Made by a program: the position numbers and the translations under genes
The notes under the pieces: generated by a model
Seen by the model: only the letters and a program-made list of their open reading frames with translations
Databases searched by the model: none
Told to the model about the DNA's origin: nothing
Shown here: positions 33,488 to 43,696 of the stretch, piece by piece
How the letters are laid out: the number at the start of each line of letters is the position of its first letter
Numbering within the stretch: position 1 is the first letter of the stretch
NCBI GenBank assembly: GCA_902775895.1
Contig: CACYNO010000001.1
Span: 434,001 to 498,000, forward strand
Source of the DNA: an uncultured Lachnospiraceae bacterium
GTDB lineage: Bacteria; Bacillota; Clostridia; Lachnospirales; Lachnospiraceae
DNA length: 64,000 nt
Direction of reading: 5' to 3'

Positions 33488-36400
33488 TCATTTATTATCA
33501 AAAAAAGAAATCTGATCGCTTTCACTCAGATCATCAATCGCATGAATCTCTTCCAGTTTCTCTATAACAACCGCTCCGATTTTCGCTCTCCTCATAAGAT
33601 CTTCTTTTGAAAGGAATGGTCCTTTCTTTGCCGCTCTTTCGATATTTTCTCCCGCAACCTCTCCTACTTTATCGATCACTTTAAACGAGGGCATGATCTT
33701 TCCGTCAATTATCTGAAACTCTTTAGCTTTTGCTTTATAAATATCGACAGGAACAAATTCAAAGCCCCTTGCATACATCTCTTCCGCGATCCTCATATCT
33801 TTAAGTTCGTTTTGCTCCGGATCTGTCAGGTCTTTTGTAGCTTCCCTTTTCCTGTAATCATCCATGAAATACTTTAATCTGTCTTTTCCCAATGCCATCT
33901 TTTCATAATCAAAAGCTTTTTCCCTGATACTGAAATAGGCACAATAGTACTCAAGGGGATAAAATATCTTAAAGTACGCTATACGCCATGCCATCATAAC
34001 ATAAGCAACGGCATGGGCTTTCGGAAACATATACTCAATCTTGTTGCAGGACCATATATACCAATCGGGCACACCTGCCTTCTTCATCTCATCTTCCCAT
34101 TCTGCTTTAAGGCCTTTTCCTTTTCTTACGCTTTCCATAATGTTAAAGGAAAGTTCTTTATCAAGGCCCATACCGATAAGGTAGACCATGATATCATCCC
34201 TGGTACAGATGGCAGTGGATATAGTGGCTTTTCCTTCTCTAAGGAGCTCCTGGGTATTTCCTACCCATACATTGGTGCCGTGAGAAAGTCCTGAGATCCT
34301 GACAAGATCGGAAAACTTGGTGGGTTTTGCTTCCCGCACCATCTCCATGGCAAAGTCAGTTCCGAACTCCGGTACTCCTAAAGCCCCGAGAGGTGTACCA
34401 CCTATGTCTTCCGGCTTTATCCCAAGCGCAGATGTATCTTTAAAAAGAGACATAACCTCCTTGTTATCAAGAGGGATCTCCAGGGGATCAAGGCCTGTCA
34501 GATCCTGCAGCTTTCTTATCATCGTAGGATCAAGATGTCCTAATATATCAAGCTTTAAAAGGTTATGATCTATACTGTGATAATCAAAATGAGTGGTTAT
34601 TATTCCGCTCTTTGTATCATTTGCGGGATGCTGCACCGGACAAAAGGTGTGTATCTCCTCTCCGATGGGAAGGACTACGATACCTCCCGGATGCTGCCCC
34701 GTTGTCCTCTTCACATCAGTACAGCCTGCAGCTATTCTTTCTATCTCGGAACGCCTGGTCTTAAACTGTGTCCCTTCTTCTTCAGATATGGTCTTAAAAT
34801 ATTTCCACACCATGGTGTTGGCAAGTTTTTCTGCCACCGTGGAAATGGTTCCCGCTTTAAAGGTCTGTCCCTTGCCGAATATGATCTCTGTATAGGCATG
34901 GGCTTTACTCTGGTACTCGTTTGAGAAATTCAGATCTATATCCGGCTCTTTATTTCCTTTAAAGCCCAAAAAGGTCTCAAAAGGAATGTCAAATCCTCTT
35001 TTTCGCATATCAGCCCCGCATTTCGGGCACTTCTTATCAGGCATATCACAACCTGCACCGCCGGCAAACGCTTTCACATCCTCAGATTCAAAGTCCGAAT
35101 AATGACACTCAGGGCAAAGATAATGGGGACTTAAAGGGTTAACCTCAGAAATGCCGGCCATGGTCGCCGCCAGGGAAGAACCAACGGAGCCTCTTGAACC
35201 AACAAGATAACCGTCTTCATTGGACTTACTCACCAGTTTTTGGGCTATGATATACATAACGGAATACCCGTTGCTGATAATGGAATCAAGCTCACGCTCC
35301 AGCCTCTCTGACACCCGGACAGGAAGTTCTTCCCCGTACATGTCATGGGCCTTCTTATAGCATATCTCCTTTAATGTCACATCGGAGTTTTCGATCACCG
35401 GCGGACACTTGTCGGGGCGCAGAGGTTTAACGTCCTCACACATAAGTCTTATCATGTTCGGATTTCGTACCACCGTTTCAAAAGCCTTCTCATCACCGAG
35501 GTATGAAAAAGACTCCAGCATCTCTTCCGTGGTCCTGAAATACAAGGGAGGCTGTTTATATCTTTCGCTAATACGCTTTTCATTTCCGGTCGACTTATTT
35601 GATTTCTTATTGTCCTTATCAAACTGTATTATGGAACGGTAAATTGCATCCTCGGGATTTAAAAACCTGACGTCTCCCGTGGCGGCAACAGGCTTGCCTA
35701 AAGCATCACCCAGAGAGACTATTTTTTTATTTATTTCCTGCAGATCTTCCTTGCTTGAAATATAACTGTCCTCGTCATCGATCAGGAACATATTGTTTTC
35801 AACCGGCTGTATCTCAAGATAGTCATAGAAAGAAGCTGCCTTTAACAGGTCCTCATAGTTTTTTCCTGATACTATCTTTTCAAAGAGTTCTCCCGATGCC
35901 GTGGAACTGCCCACCAGAAGTCCTTCCCTGTATTCGCCAAGCAGCGATTTCGGGATCTTGGGAACCCGGTAAAAATGATCTATATGCGACTTAGAAACAA
36001 GTCTGTACAGATTATCCTTTCCTTCCTGTGTGGCAGCCAAAAGAGTACAGGTATATGCATGAAGTTTTTTTACGGTTTCAGGATTCAGTTTGCCGTATTC
36101 TTTCAGATCCTTAAGGGTAAAAATTTCTCTTTCCTTAAGTCTCCCCAGCATTTTCAAAAATATCTCAGCCGTAGCTTCAGCATCATCTACCGCTCTGTGG
36201 TGATGGGATAAGGTGACATGGAAATATTTAACAAGGGCGTCAAGATTAAACTTAGACAGACCTGGAACCAGGAACTGGGCAAGTGACACGGTATCTATAT
36301 ATGTAAGGTCAGTCTTGATTCCCTGTTCTTCAGCTTTCTGCCTGATGAAGCCTGTATCAAAGTCTGCATTGTGCGCCACCAGGACACAACCTGATATGAA

Positions 36401-37963
36401 ATCAAGAAACTCAGGCAGGACTTTATCTATTGTTTCAGCATCTTTAACCATTGAATCACTGATGGAAGTGAGCTTTTCGATCTTGTAGGGAATCGGAACC
36501 TCAGGGTTTATAAAAGCCGAAAATCTGTCAACAATGATCCCGTCTTTGATCTTAACCGCACCTATCTCAATGATCTTATCAAATACAGCTGAAAACCCGG
36601 TGGTCTCAATATCAAATACCACAAAGTTTCCTTCAAGGGACTGACCCTTGTCGTTGTGAACCGGAGATCTTTCATCGTCCACAACATATGCATCCATTCC
36701 GTAAATAACCTGTAAGTCACAGTCAGGATTTTTTTCTTTAAGCTTTTGCAATGCAATAACACATTCAGGAAAAGCATGCACAACTGCAGTATCTGTGATG
36801 GCTATGGCTTTATGTCCCCATCTGTATGCCTGGGCTAAAATATCCTTTGCATATGTCACCCCGTCCATCTCACTCATTTTTGTATGGCAGTTTAATTCCA
36901 CTCTCTTTTCAAATGCATTATCATGGCGGAACTGTCTTGTATCTGTTGATCTTTTGATGGCAAAAATCCTTGAGATCACCACTTCCTGTTCAAACTTATT
37001 ATATTCTGCCTTGCCTGACAGTTTTATGAACATCCCTTTTTCGATCCTTTTAATAAAAGTATCCAGGTCTTCATTCTTCAAAAAAAGCGTTGCGGAAATA
37101 GTGTCCTCAAAGTCAGTGATGTCCATTTTCACCAGAGTCTTTTCGTTCCTGATGGGTCTGGTATCAACTTTTCTGATCATTCCGCATATGATGACTTTGT
37201 CACTGGTCTCATCGATCTCTTTTATGGGAGTAAAATCTTCGTCAAAACTTTTGGCAGATTTACCGTAAATCTCATCCGTATCTTTTTCCGGTTTATCTTC
37301 ACTGCCATCATCCCCCGTGGTTTCACCTGTTTTTTCCTTTTCTTCATCTGATGCGTCACCGGAAGGTTCTCCCTCCAAACCTTTAATGATATCCCTGATC
37401 CTTACATCAAGTTCATGTTCCTTTAAGGAGTCAAATCTTCCGCAATTATTATCTTTATACTCACATAAAACCGGAACATCTATAAAAAAACGGTTCAGGA
37501 AGAGATGGTAAAAATAATTTTTAAGATCATCTGCCACTCTTTCGCTAAAAAAACCTTTTTCCATAACAATATGCAAAACATCATCTTTAAAGAACACATC
37601 AGATTTGTTAAAAAGAATGTATTCACTGTGAAAATATCTGCTTAGTTCCAAGGTTATGCTTTCTTTGTAAGAATCAAAAAGATTCTCAGGAGTATAGCTC
37701 TCGCCAAGAGAATACCTGTCCAATATCCTCAGACCTCGGGCTAATCTTCTGAAAATCTTATTAAACAAAATATCTTCAAGCTTAAGGATCACATCCTTCG
37801 GTATCAGCACATCACTTATGGTATAAATCCTTACAAGAGCGGCATTACCATCCTTAGTTATCCGTGTAACATTTAAACGCTCAGCATACATGGAAAGTTC
37901 AGGCGTAAGCATTATACCGGGAAATGTCTCAAAGAAGCTTTTTTCCTTTTCGCTTATGTACAT
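33488..37963 (-). CDS. polC: DNA polymerase III alpha subunit, PolC type
   Basis: PolC is the Gram-positive replicative polymerase with built-in proofreading. The product (1491 residues from ATG 37963) has N-terminal and OB-fold regions, a split PHP domain (RVELNCHTKMSEMDGVT), an inserted DnaQ-type exonuclease with FDIETTGF near residue 430 and HHRAVDDAEAT, a zinc-binding segment (CPECHYS, KKCPKCGAD), the polymerase palm (PDIDLNFSNEYQ) and C-terminal fingers with HxH-type motifs. A GTG three codons upstream is less likely because AAAGGG fits the ATG. An acidic low-complexity insert at about residues 195-235 is unusual. It ends the ispG-rseP-dxr operon. Confidence 0.97.
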   Translation of the reverse strand: MYISEKEKSFFETFPGIMLTPELSMYAERLNVTRITKDGNAALVRIYTISDVLIPKDVILKLEDILFNKIFRRLARGLRILDRYSLGESYTPENLFDSYKESITLELSRYFHSEYILFNKSDVFFKDDVLHIVMEKGFFSERVADDLKNYFYHLFLNRFFIDVPVLCEYKDNNCGRFDSLKEHELDVRIRDIIKGLEGEPSGDASDEEKEKTGETTGDDGSEDKPEKDTDEIYGKSAKSFDEDFTPIKEIDETSDKVIICGMIRKVDTRPIRNEKTLVKMDITDFEDTISATLFLKNEDLDTFIKRIEKGMFIKLSGKAEYNKFEQEVVISRIFAIKRSTDTRQFRHDNAFEKRVELNCHTKMSEMDGVTYAKDILAQAYRWGHKAIAITDTAVVHAFPECVIALQKLKEKNPDCDLQVIYGMDAYVVDDERSPVHNDKGQSLEGNFVVFDIETTGFSAVFDKIIEIGAVKIKDGIIVDRFSAFINPEVPIPYKIEKLTSISDSMVKDAETIDKVLPEFLDFISGCVLVAHNADFDTGFIRQKAEEQGIKTDLTYIDTVSLAQFLVPGLSKFNLDALVKYFHVTLSHHHRAVDDAEATAEIFLKMLGRLKEREIFTLKDLKEYGKLNPETVKKLHAYTCTLLAATQEGKDNLYRLVSKSHIDHFYRVPKIPKSLLGEYREGLLVGSSTASGELFEKIVSGKNYEDLLKAASFYDYLEIQPVENNMFLIDDEDSYISSKEDLQEINKKIVSLGDALGKPVAATGDVRFLNPEDAIYRSIIQFDKDNKKSNKSTGNEKRISERYKQPPLYFRTTEEMLESFSYLGDEKAFETVVRNPNMIRLMCEDVKPLRPDKCPPVIENSDVTLKEICYKKAHDMYGEELPVRVSERLERELDSIISNGYSVMYIIAQKLVSKSNEDGYLVGSRGSVGSSLAATMAGISEVNPLSPHYLCPECHYSDFESEDVKAFAGGAGCDMPDKKCPKCGADMRKRGFDIPFETFLGFKGNKEPDIDLNFSNEYQSKAHAYTEIIFGKGQTFKAGTISTVAEKLANTMVWKYFKTISEEEGTQFKTRRSEIERIAAGCTDVKRTTGQHPGGIVVLPIGEEIHTFCPVQHPANDTKSGIITTHFDYHSIDHNLLKLDILGHLDPTMIRKLQDLTGLDPLEIPLDNKEVMSLFKDTSALGIKPEDIGGTPLGALGVPEFGTDFAMEMVREAKPTKFSDLVRISGLSHGTNVWVGNTQELLREGKATISTAICTRDDIMVYLIGMGLDKELSFNIMESVRKGKGLKAEWEDEMKKAGVPDWYIWSCNKIEYMFPKAHAVAYVMMAWRIAYFKIFYPLEYYCAYFSIREKAFDYEKMALGKDRLKYFMDDYRKREATKDLTDPEQNELKDMRIAEEMYARGFEFVPVDIYKAKAKEFQIIDGKIMPSFKVIDKVGEVAGENIERAAKKGPFLSKEDLMRRAKIGAVVIEKLEEIHAIDDLSESDQISFFDNK

Positions 37964-37975
37964 AAAAATCACCCT

Positions 37976-39034
37976 TTAAATATGCCAGTTATCAATTTCT
38001 TCTCTTAATGCCTCAAGCAGTTCGCTTTCAGGCACTTTTTTTACAACTTCACCTTTTTTGATGATCACTCCTACTCCGTCCCCGCCGGCAATACCTATAT
38101 CAGCTTCTTTTGCCTCTCCGGGACCGTTCACAACGCACCCCATGACCGCGATCTTAATATTTTTCTCACAGTCATCAAATTCATCATGCACTTTTTTAGC
38201 AAGTCCTATAAGATCTATCTTAGTTCTTCCGCATGTGGGGCACGACACTATCTCTGCTCCGGAGTTTCTGAGCTTAAGAGACTTTAATATCTCTTTTGCC
38301 ACATATATCTCATTTTCCGGTTCGTCAGTAAGAGATACTCTTATGGTATCCCCTATCCCTTCCGCAAGTATAAGACCGGCTCCCACGGCCGATTTTACAG
38401 TTCCGGATATAAGGGTTCCCGCTTCAGTGATACCCACATGCAGGGGATAACTGCATTTTTCGGAGATCAGTCTGTAAGCATCAAAACTCACTAAAACATC
38501 CGAAGCTTTAATGCTTACCACGAGATTATCATACCCCATGTCCTCAATTATACCCACCTCCTTCATGGCGCTTTCAACAAGTCCTTCTGCCGTTACTCCT
38601 TTATACTTTTCAAGGATATCACGCTCAAGGGATCCGCCGTTTACACCTACTCTTATAGGGATGTTTTTTTCTTTTGCTGCATCCGTAACCTCTTTGACTT
38701 TTTCTTTTCCGCCGATATTTCCCGGATTTATCCTTATCTTATCGGCACCGTTTGCGATAGCACGCAGTGCAAGTTTATGGTCAAAATGTATATCAGCCAC
38801 TATGGGGATATGGATCTGCTCTTTAATAGCTTGTAATGCGTCTGCAGCTTCCGTCGTCGGTACGGCACAGCGGATTATCTCACAACCCTTTTTTTCCAAA
38901 CGATGGATCTGTGCAACAGTGGCCTTCACGTCTTCAGTATTTGTGTTGGTCATGGATTGTATAAGAACGGGGTTCCCGCCTCCTATGACCGCCGATCCGA
39001 TCTTTGTAACTTTTGTATTATCTCGTCTGTTCAT
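37976..39034 (-). CDS. ispG: 4-hydroxy-3-methylbut-2-enyl diphosphate synthase IspG
   Basis: IspG carries out the seventh step of the MEP isoprenoid pathway and holds a [4Fe-4S] cluster. In this 352-residue protein the cluster ligands are Cys265 and Cys268 (SCPTCGRT), Cys300 and Glu307 (GCVVNGPGEA). The TIM-barrel part shows VNGGSLERDIL. It lies 12 bases upstream of polC and 14 bases after rseP. Grouping with dxr and uppS places isoprenoid supply and undecaprenyl diphosphate synthesis on one transcript. Confidence 0.97.
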   Translation of the reverse strand: MNRRDNTKVTKIGSAVIGGGNPVLIQSMTNTNTEDVKATVAQIHRLEKKGCEIIRCAVPTTEAADALQAIKEQIHIPIVADIHFDHKLALRAIANGADKIRINPGNIGGKEKVKEVTDAAKEKNIPIRVGVNGGSLERDILEKYKGVTAEGLVESAMKEVGIIEDMGYDNLVVSIKASDVLVSFDAYRLISEKCSYPLHVGITEAGTLISGTVKSAVGAGLILAEGIGDTIRVSLTDEPENEIYVAKEILKSLKLRNSGAEIVSCPTCGRTKIDLIGLAKKVHDEFDDCEKNIKIAVMGCVVNGPGEAKEADIGIAGGDGVGVIIKKGEVVKKVPESELLEALREEIDNWHI

Positions 39035-39048
39035 ATATGCCTCCGGGT

Positions 39049-40416
39049 CTAAAACAAGACCACTATATCCTTTACAAGTATATAAGCCATAAGCACCAAA
39101 AGGAAAACGACACCGATAAAGGTGACCACATTTTCCACCTTCTTTGACACAGGTTTACCTCTTATGGCTTCAATAATATAGATCACAAGACGACCGCCGT
39201 CCAGCGCAGGTATGGGAAGCAGGTTCATTATCCCAAGGTTAGCGCTGAGGATTATGGCGATATTTATCATGTTCAATATAACAGGCAGGGTTCCTGCTTT
39301 TCTGCTCTCACCTACAACACTGCTTATGGTGGAAACGGTACCTACAGGGCCCGACAGATTGTTCATGCTCACCTTTCCGGTACCCATCCCGATAAGAGTC
39401 TCCACTACGGAACTGATCCTGAATCCCGTATCTGCAAATGCAAGCCCTAAGGTCTTTACAGGTGAAGCTTTTACCTTGTTTCCGTACATCAAAAAACCGG
39501 TCTCATAGGACGTGGTCTCCATGATCTCTGGCTTTAATTCAAAGGTCCTGGTATGCCCAGCCCTTTCCACTACGATCGTCAGATTTTTCCCGTCGGAAGC
39601 CTTGACCATATCTATCAACTGGGAACTTTCGGTAAGCTCTTTACCGTCAATGGAAATGATCTTATCATTTTCACGGATACCGGCATTTTTAGCAGCAGAA
39701 TCATCCAGAACCCGGGCAACGTGCAGTTGCTCATCCAGCATAACGCCTATCTTGTAGGATGTATCCTTTACCTCTTCAGGAACAACGGTTGTCTTAAAAT
39801 GCTCACCGTCCCTGATATAAGAGATGTTCAATGTGTCGGATTCATGATATACCCGGTAAAAGTCATACTCCCTTGCAAAAAACATCATGCGCCCGTTAAC
39901 TGATGTAATCTCATCACCGGCGCGAAGTCCCGCAGTATAAGCAGCAGAACCGTCTTGTACCTCATCTACGACACAGGGGTCGTATCCTCCCACCCCAAGC
40001 AGTATAACGGACAAAATGATTGCAAAAAAGAAATTAAAAACAGGTCCTGCGGCAAGAATGGCTATCCTTGCAGCCACGGATTTGGATTCAAGTGTGGCAT
40101 TTTTTCCGTATTTTTCAAGCATTTCGATTGAACGTTTGTCAGCCTCGGACAGTTCCGATTCATCGATCTTTTCATCCTTGCCCGACGGCATAATGTATTC
40201 TTCCTGCCCCAGCATCCTGCACGATCCGCCAAAGGGAAGGGCTTTAAGACAATAATCCGTATCACCAATACGAAACGCAAAAATCCTGGGACCGAACCCC
40301 ACTGAGAACTCAACAACACACACGCCATTTGCTTTTGCTACGATAAAATGCCCGAATTCATGAGCGATAATTACAACACTTAATATTAAAATGGCAAGTA
40401 AAATATTAATTATCAA
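39049..40416 (-). CDS. rseP: RIP-type zinc metalloprotease RseP/RasP (site-2 protease)
   Basis: A membrane-embedded M50 protease that cleaves anti-sigma factors or signal-peptide remnants within the membrane. The zinc motif H19-E-F-G-H23 is in the first helix, the partner NLLPIPALDGGRL motif is near residue 405, and two PDZ-like segments (AAYTAGLRAGDEI, AAKNAGIRENDKI) lie between. The 455-residue length is slightly above average because of an inserted charged stretch at about 75-100. The start appears to be TTG at 40416, overlapping the dxr stop (TTGA). Confidence 0.93.
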   Translation of the reverse strand: MIINILLAILILSVVIIAHEFGHFIVAKANGVCVVEFSVGFGPRIFAFRIGDTDYCLKALPFGGSCRMLGQEEYIMPSGKDEKIDESELSEADKRSIEMLEKYGKNATLESKSVAARIAILAAGPVFNFFFAIILSVILLGVGGYDPCVVDEVQDGSAAYTAGLRAGDEITSVNGRMMFFAREYDFYRVYHESDTLNISYIRDGEHFKTTVVPEEVKDTSYKIGVMLDEQLHVARVLDDSAAKNAGIRENDKIISIDGKELTESSQLIDMVKASDGKNLTIVVERAGHTRTFELKPEIMETTSYETGFLMYGNKVKASPVKTLGLAFADTGFRISSVVETLIGMGTGKVSMNNLSGPVGTVSTISSVVGESRKAGTLPVILNMINIAIILSANLGIMNLLPIPALDGGRLVIYIIEAIRGKPVSKKVENVVTFIGVVFLLVLMAYILVKDIVVLF

Positions 40417-41558
40417 CTTTTCGTTCCCAACATCTCATAAACGGCTTTTTCTGTAGCAAGTACCTGCTCTATATCAGGATCATCAATAAAGGCAACATCT
40501 GCCATGGCCTTCTTTATAAGCTCATATATCTCAACAAATCTGATCTCACCGGAAAGAAACTTTGCTACTGCGAATTCATTTGCAGCATTAAAGATAACAG
40601 GCATATTTCCGCCTTTTTTTGAAGAGTCATAGGCCATCTTCAGCCCTTCGAACACTTCCATATCAGGCTCCTCAAAATCCAAGGATGATACCTTGTAAAA
40701 ATCCAGTCTTTCAAGTTCAAGATCATATCTGTCCGGATAATAAAGGGCATACTGGATAGGATGCCTCATATCAGGCACTCCCAGCTGCGCTTTTATGGCA
40801 CCATCATCAAACTCCACCATGGAGTGAACGATACTCTGAGGGTGGACCACAACCTGGATATTATCCACTGTTATATCATAGAGCCAGCGTGCTTCTATAA
40901 CCTCCAGCCCCTTATTTACCATGGTCGCAGAGTCTATGGTGATCTTTTTCCCCATGAACCAGTTAGGATGCTTCAGTGCATCTTCAAGGCTCACACTCTT
41001 TAGGGCTTCTTTTGTAAAACCTCTGAATGGTCCGCCTGATGCGGTAATGATGAGCTTATGTATCTGGTCCTGTTTTTCCCCCTGTATACACTGGAATACG
41101 GCAGAATGCTCACTGTCCACCGGAAGTATTGAAACACCTTTTTCTTTGGCAAGAGGCATTATGATATGCCCTGCAGTCACTAAAGTCTCCTTGTTTGCAA
41201 GCGCAATATCCTTGCCCGCATTGATGGCCTCGATCGTAGGCATGATCCCCATCATCCCTACGATAGCGGTAACCGTAACATCAGCATCCTTATGTGCCGC
41301 CACCTCTGTCAGCCCTTCTTTGCCCGATACAACTTTTATACCGGTATCTTTCAAAGAAGTCTCAAGATCGTTTTTTAATTCTTCTTTTCCCACGCAAACG
41401 ATCTCAGGCTTGAATTCACGAGCCTGTTCTTCCAAAAGCCGTACGTTGCTGCCTCCCGAGATCGCGCACACCTTAAATTCCCCGGCACTTTTTCTTACTA
41501 TGTCAAGGGTCTGGGTCCCTATTGAACCGGTAGATCCCAGTATTGATAAGGTTTTCAA
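40413..41558 (-). CDS. dxr: 1-deoxy-D-xylulose 5-phosphate reductoisomerase
   Basis: Dxr makes MEP from DXP with NADPH. The 381-residue enzyme starts with the Rossmann motif GSTGSIGTQTLDI, has the LANKETLVTAG segment, the acidic metal-binding stretch VDSEHSAVFQC and the flexible-loop region TASGGPFRGF. The start is TTG at 41558 preceded by AGGAGG. It lies 13 bases after cdsA in the order uppS-cdsA-dxr-rseP-ispG common in Clostridia. Confidence 0.97.
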   Translation of the reverse strand: MKTLSILGSTGSIGTQTLDIVRKSAGEFKVCAISGGSNVRLLEEQAREFKPEIVCVGKEELKNDLETSLKDTGIKVVSGKEGLTEVAAHKDADVTVTAIVGMMGIMPTIEAINAGKDIALANKETLVTAGHIIMPLAKEKGVSILPVDSEHSAVFQCIQGEKQDQIHKLIITASGGPFRGFTKEALKSVSLEDALKHPNWFMGKKITIDSATMVNKGLEVIEARWLYDITVDNIQVVVHPQSIVHSMVEFDDGAIKAQLGVPDMRHPIQYALYYPDRYDLELERLDFYKVSSLDFEEPDMEVFEGLKMAYDSSKKGGNMPVIFNAANEFAVAKFLSGEIRFVEIYELIKKAMADVAFIDDPDIEQVLATEKAVYEMLGTKS

Positions 41559-41571
41559 TATGATCCTCCTT

Positions 41572-42381
41572 TTATCTTATACCCATAAAAAATACGATCC
41601 AGTAAACAATAGGCGCTGTAAGGATAACGCTGTCGAACCTGTCCAAAATACCACCGTGTCCCGGGATAAGCTTTCCGTAATCCTTTATGTTCCTGTTTCG
41701 CTTAATGGCAGAAGCTGCCAGATCCCCGATAATCCCGCCAAATGCACCTATCAGACCCGTAAGCGTAAAGATCAGTATCACATTTCCGTGAAGCTCGGTC
41801 CCCACAGCGTTGACGATGATACCGTAAATAAGTCCTACGATGGTTGAACCTGCGATTCCTCCGATGGCACCCTCAATAGTCTTCTTCGGGGATAATTCCG
41901 GTGCCATTTTATGCTTTCCGGCAAAATACCCCGTAAAGTATGCACATGTATCATTCACCCATGATCCCAGGAAGATAAGCCATACTGTCGTAGCTCCTCC
42001 GGCTGATATACGCAGACGGAAAATGAATGAGATCATTAACGAAACATACACAACACCGAAAATTGCCGCCATTATGTTCGAGGCATGCAATCTGGGATAC
42101 ATAAGTACATAAGCAGTCAGCAGCGCTATCAAACAAGCTGTTATTATAAATATCTCAAAATGGAACCCCAGTCCCAGCTTTAAAGAAATATATAAGGCAA
42201 GAGTAGATGCATATCCTATCCAGGCAGGCATGGATGCCTCCATCTCAAAGACTCTGTATAACTCAAACAGGCCTATAAATGATACGGTAAGGCACACAAA
42301 ATAAAGATACCAGTTCCCTATCACAAGGGTTGATATCAAAAGTCCCAGCAGGACTATTCCGCTGATGATCCTGGTCTTCAT
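41572..42381 (-). CDS. cdsA: Phosphatidate cytidylyltransferase CdsA
   Basis: CdsA makes CDP-diacylglycerol for phospholipid synthesis. The chosen ATG at 42381 forms an ATGA overlap with the uppS stop and has GGAGGGG upstream; the open frame before it belongs to uppS. The 269-residue protein has about eight membrane segments and the C-terminal signature region GDLAASAIKRNRNIKDYG followed by PGHGGILDRFDS. Confidence 0.95.
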   Translation of the reverse strand: MKTRIISGIVLLGLLISTLVIGNWYLYFVCLTVSFIGLFELYRVFEMEASMPAWIGYASTLALYISLKLGLGFHFEIFIITACLIALLTAYVLMYPRLHASNIMAAIFGVVYVSLMISFIFRLRISAGGATTVWLIFLGSWVNDTCAYFTGYFAGKHKMAPELSPKKTIEGAIGGIAGSTIVGLIYGIIVNAVGTELHGNVILIFTLTGLIGAFGGIIGDLAASAIKRNRNIKDYGKLIPGHGGILDRFDSVILTAPIVYWIVFFMGIR

Positions 42382-43118
42382 TTTACCCCTCCGAAACGCC
42401 GGTCTCTTTTGTTGTACCACTCCACGGCCTTTATCAGTTCATCCCTGTCAAAATCAGGCCAGCAGGTATCACAATAATAAAATTCACTGTAAGCACACTG
42501 CCACAGTAAAAAGTTAGATATCCTCTGTTCACCGCCGGTCCTGATAAGCAGATCCGGATCCGGGATATCTTTAGTATCAAGATGGTCTGTCAGCACATCT
42601 TCCGTAATGTCATCAATGCTCAGATCACCTTTTTTAACTTCGCCGAAAACTTTTTTTACTGCTCTTGTGATCTCATCACGCCCGCCGTAATTTATGGCGA
42701 TCAAAAAAGTCAGACCCGTATTATCCTTTGTGGAATCCTCCAGCTCGTCAATAACGGCATTAAGTTCATCGTCCAGCATAGTCTTGTCGCCGATGATCCT
42801 GCAACGCACGTTATTTTTCTTACTCTTATCAATCAGCTTTTTAAGATATACGGAAAAAAGGAAAAATAAAACACTTACCTCCCCTTCAGAACGTTTCCAG
42901 TTTTCGGTTGAAAATGCGTATACAGTAAAAAACTTAATACCCAGATCGCTTGCGATCTCAACCATCTCTTCAACCACTTCACTGCCCACAGTGTGTCCGT
43001 AGGTCCGCGGTTCTCCTTTTGCTTCTGCCCATCTGCCGTTACCGTCCATGATAACCGCCACGTGTTCAGGTATATTCAGAGTCTTTAAATACTCTTCGCT
43101 ATAATCTTGTTTTTCCAT
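42378..43118 (-). CDS. uppS: Undecaprenyl diphosphate synthase UppS
   Basis: This cis-prenyltransferase makes the C55 lipid carrier for wall synthesis. The 246-residue protein has the catalytic Asp25 in IMDGNGRWA, the FSTENWKRS segment and the C-terminal RTGGEQRISNFLLWQ and WPDF motifs. Its ATG shares a base with the frr stop (TAATG), indicating coupled translation. Confidence 0.97.
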   Translation of the reverse strand: MEKQDYSEEYLKTLNIPEHVAVIMDGNGRWAEAKGEPRTYGHTVGSEVVEEMVEIASDLGIKFFTVYAFSTENWKRSEGEVSVLFFLFSVYLKKLIDKSKKNNVRCRIIGDKTMLDDELNAVIDELEDSTKDNTGLTFLIAINYGGRDEITRAVKKVFGEVKKGDLSIDDITEDVLTDHLDTKDIPDPDLLIRTGGEQRISNFLLWQCAYSEFYYCDTCWPDFDRDELIKAVEWYNKRDRRFGGVK

Positions 43119-43669
43119 TATACAGTCATTATCTCTTTAGTCTTGTCCTCAATAGCATCGTCAACTTCTTTTGTGAACTTATCGGTCATCTGCTGAATGT
43201 CAGCTTCGATATTCGCAAGTTCATCGTCGGAAATATCTCCGTCCTTATTTTGCTTTTTTGCCGCATCATTGGCATCTCTTCTGATATTTCTTATTGCAAC
43301 TTTGGCATTCTCACCCTGCTTTTTAACTTCCTTTGCAAGTTCTTTTCTTCTGTCCTCGGTAAGTTCGGGGAAGATAAGCCTTATTGTCTTTCCGTCATTG
43401 GTGGGTGTAAGACCTATATCTGCGATCTGTATTGCTTTTTCTATCTCTTTTAAAAGGCTTGCATCCCATGGCTGTATCTGAAGCATGCGCGCCTCAGGAA
43501 CAGAAATATTTGCAGCCTGGTTAAGGGGAGTCGGCGTTCCGTAATAATCAACCGTCACACCGTCAAGAATATGCGGATTTGCCCTGCCCGCACGAATAGT
43601 CGCAAGCTCTGAACGCAGGGACTCAATGGATTTTTTCATTTTCTCTTCGGATTCTTTTATATCACTCAT
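43118..43669 (-). CDS. frr: Ribosome recycling factor
   Basis: RRF splits post-termination ribosomes with EF-G. The 183-residue protein shows the family segments [28 protein letters not shown], and the C-terminal RRDANDAAK helix. It lies 27 bases after pyrH and touches uppS, the normal pyrH-frr-uppS order. Confidence 0.98.
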   Translation of the reverse strand: MSDIKESEEKMKKSIESLRSELATIRAGRANPHILDGVTVDYYGTPTPLNQAANISVPEARMLQIQPWDASLLKEIEKAIQIADIGLTPTNDGKTIRLIFPELTEDRRKELAKEVKKQGENAKVAIRNIRRDANDAAKKQNKDGDISDDELANIEADIQQMTDKFTKEVDDAIEDKTKEIMTV

Positions 43670-43696
43670 TTCATTACCTCTCGATCATTATTTTAT

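Noticed and set aside
40921..41847. 308-codon plus-strand open frame
   Set aside because: Antisense to dxr and cdsA, both clearly real by motif; the translated sequence has no family signature.
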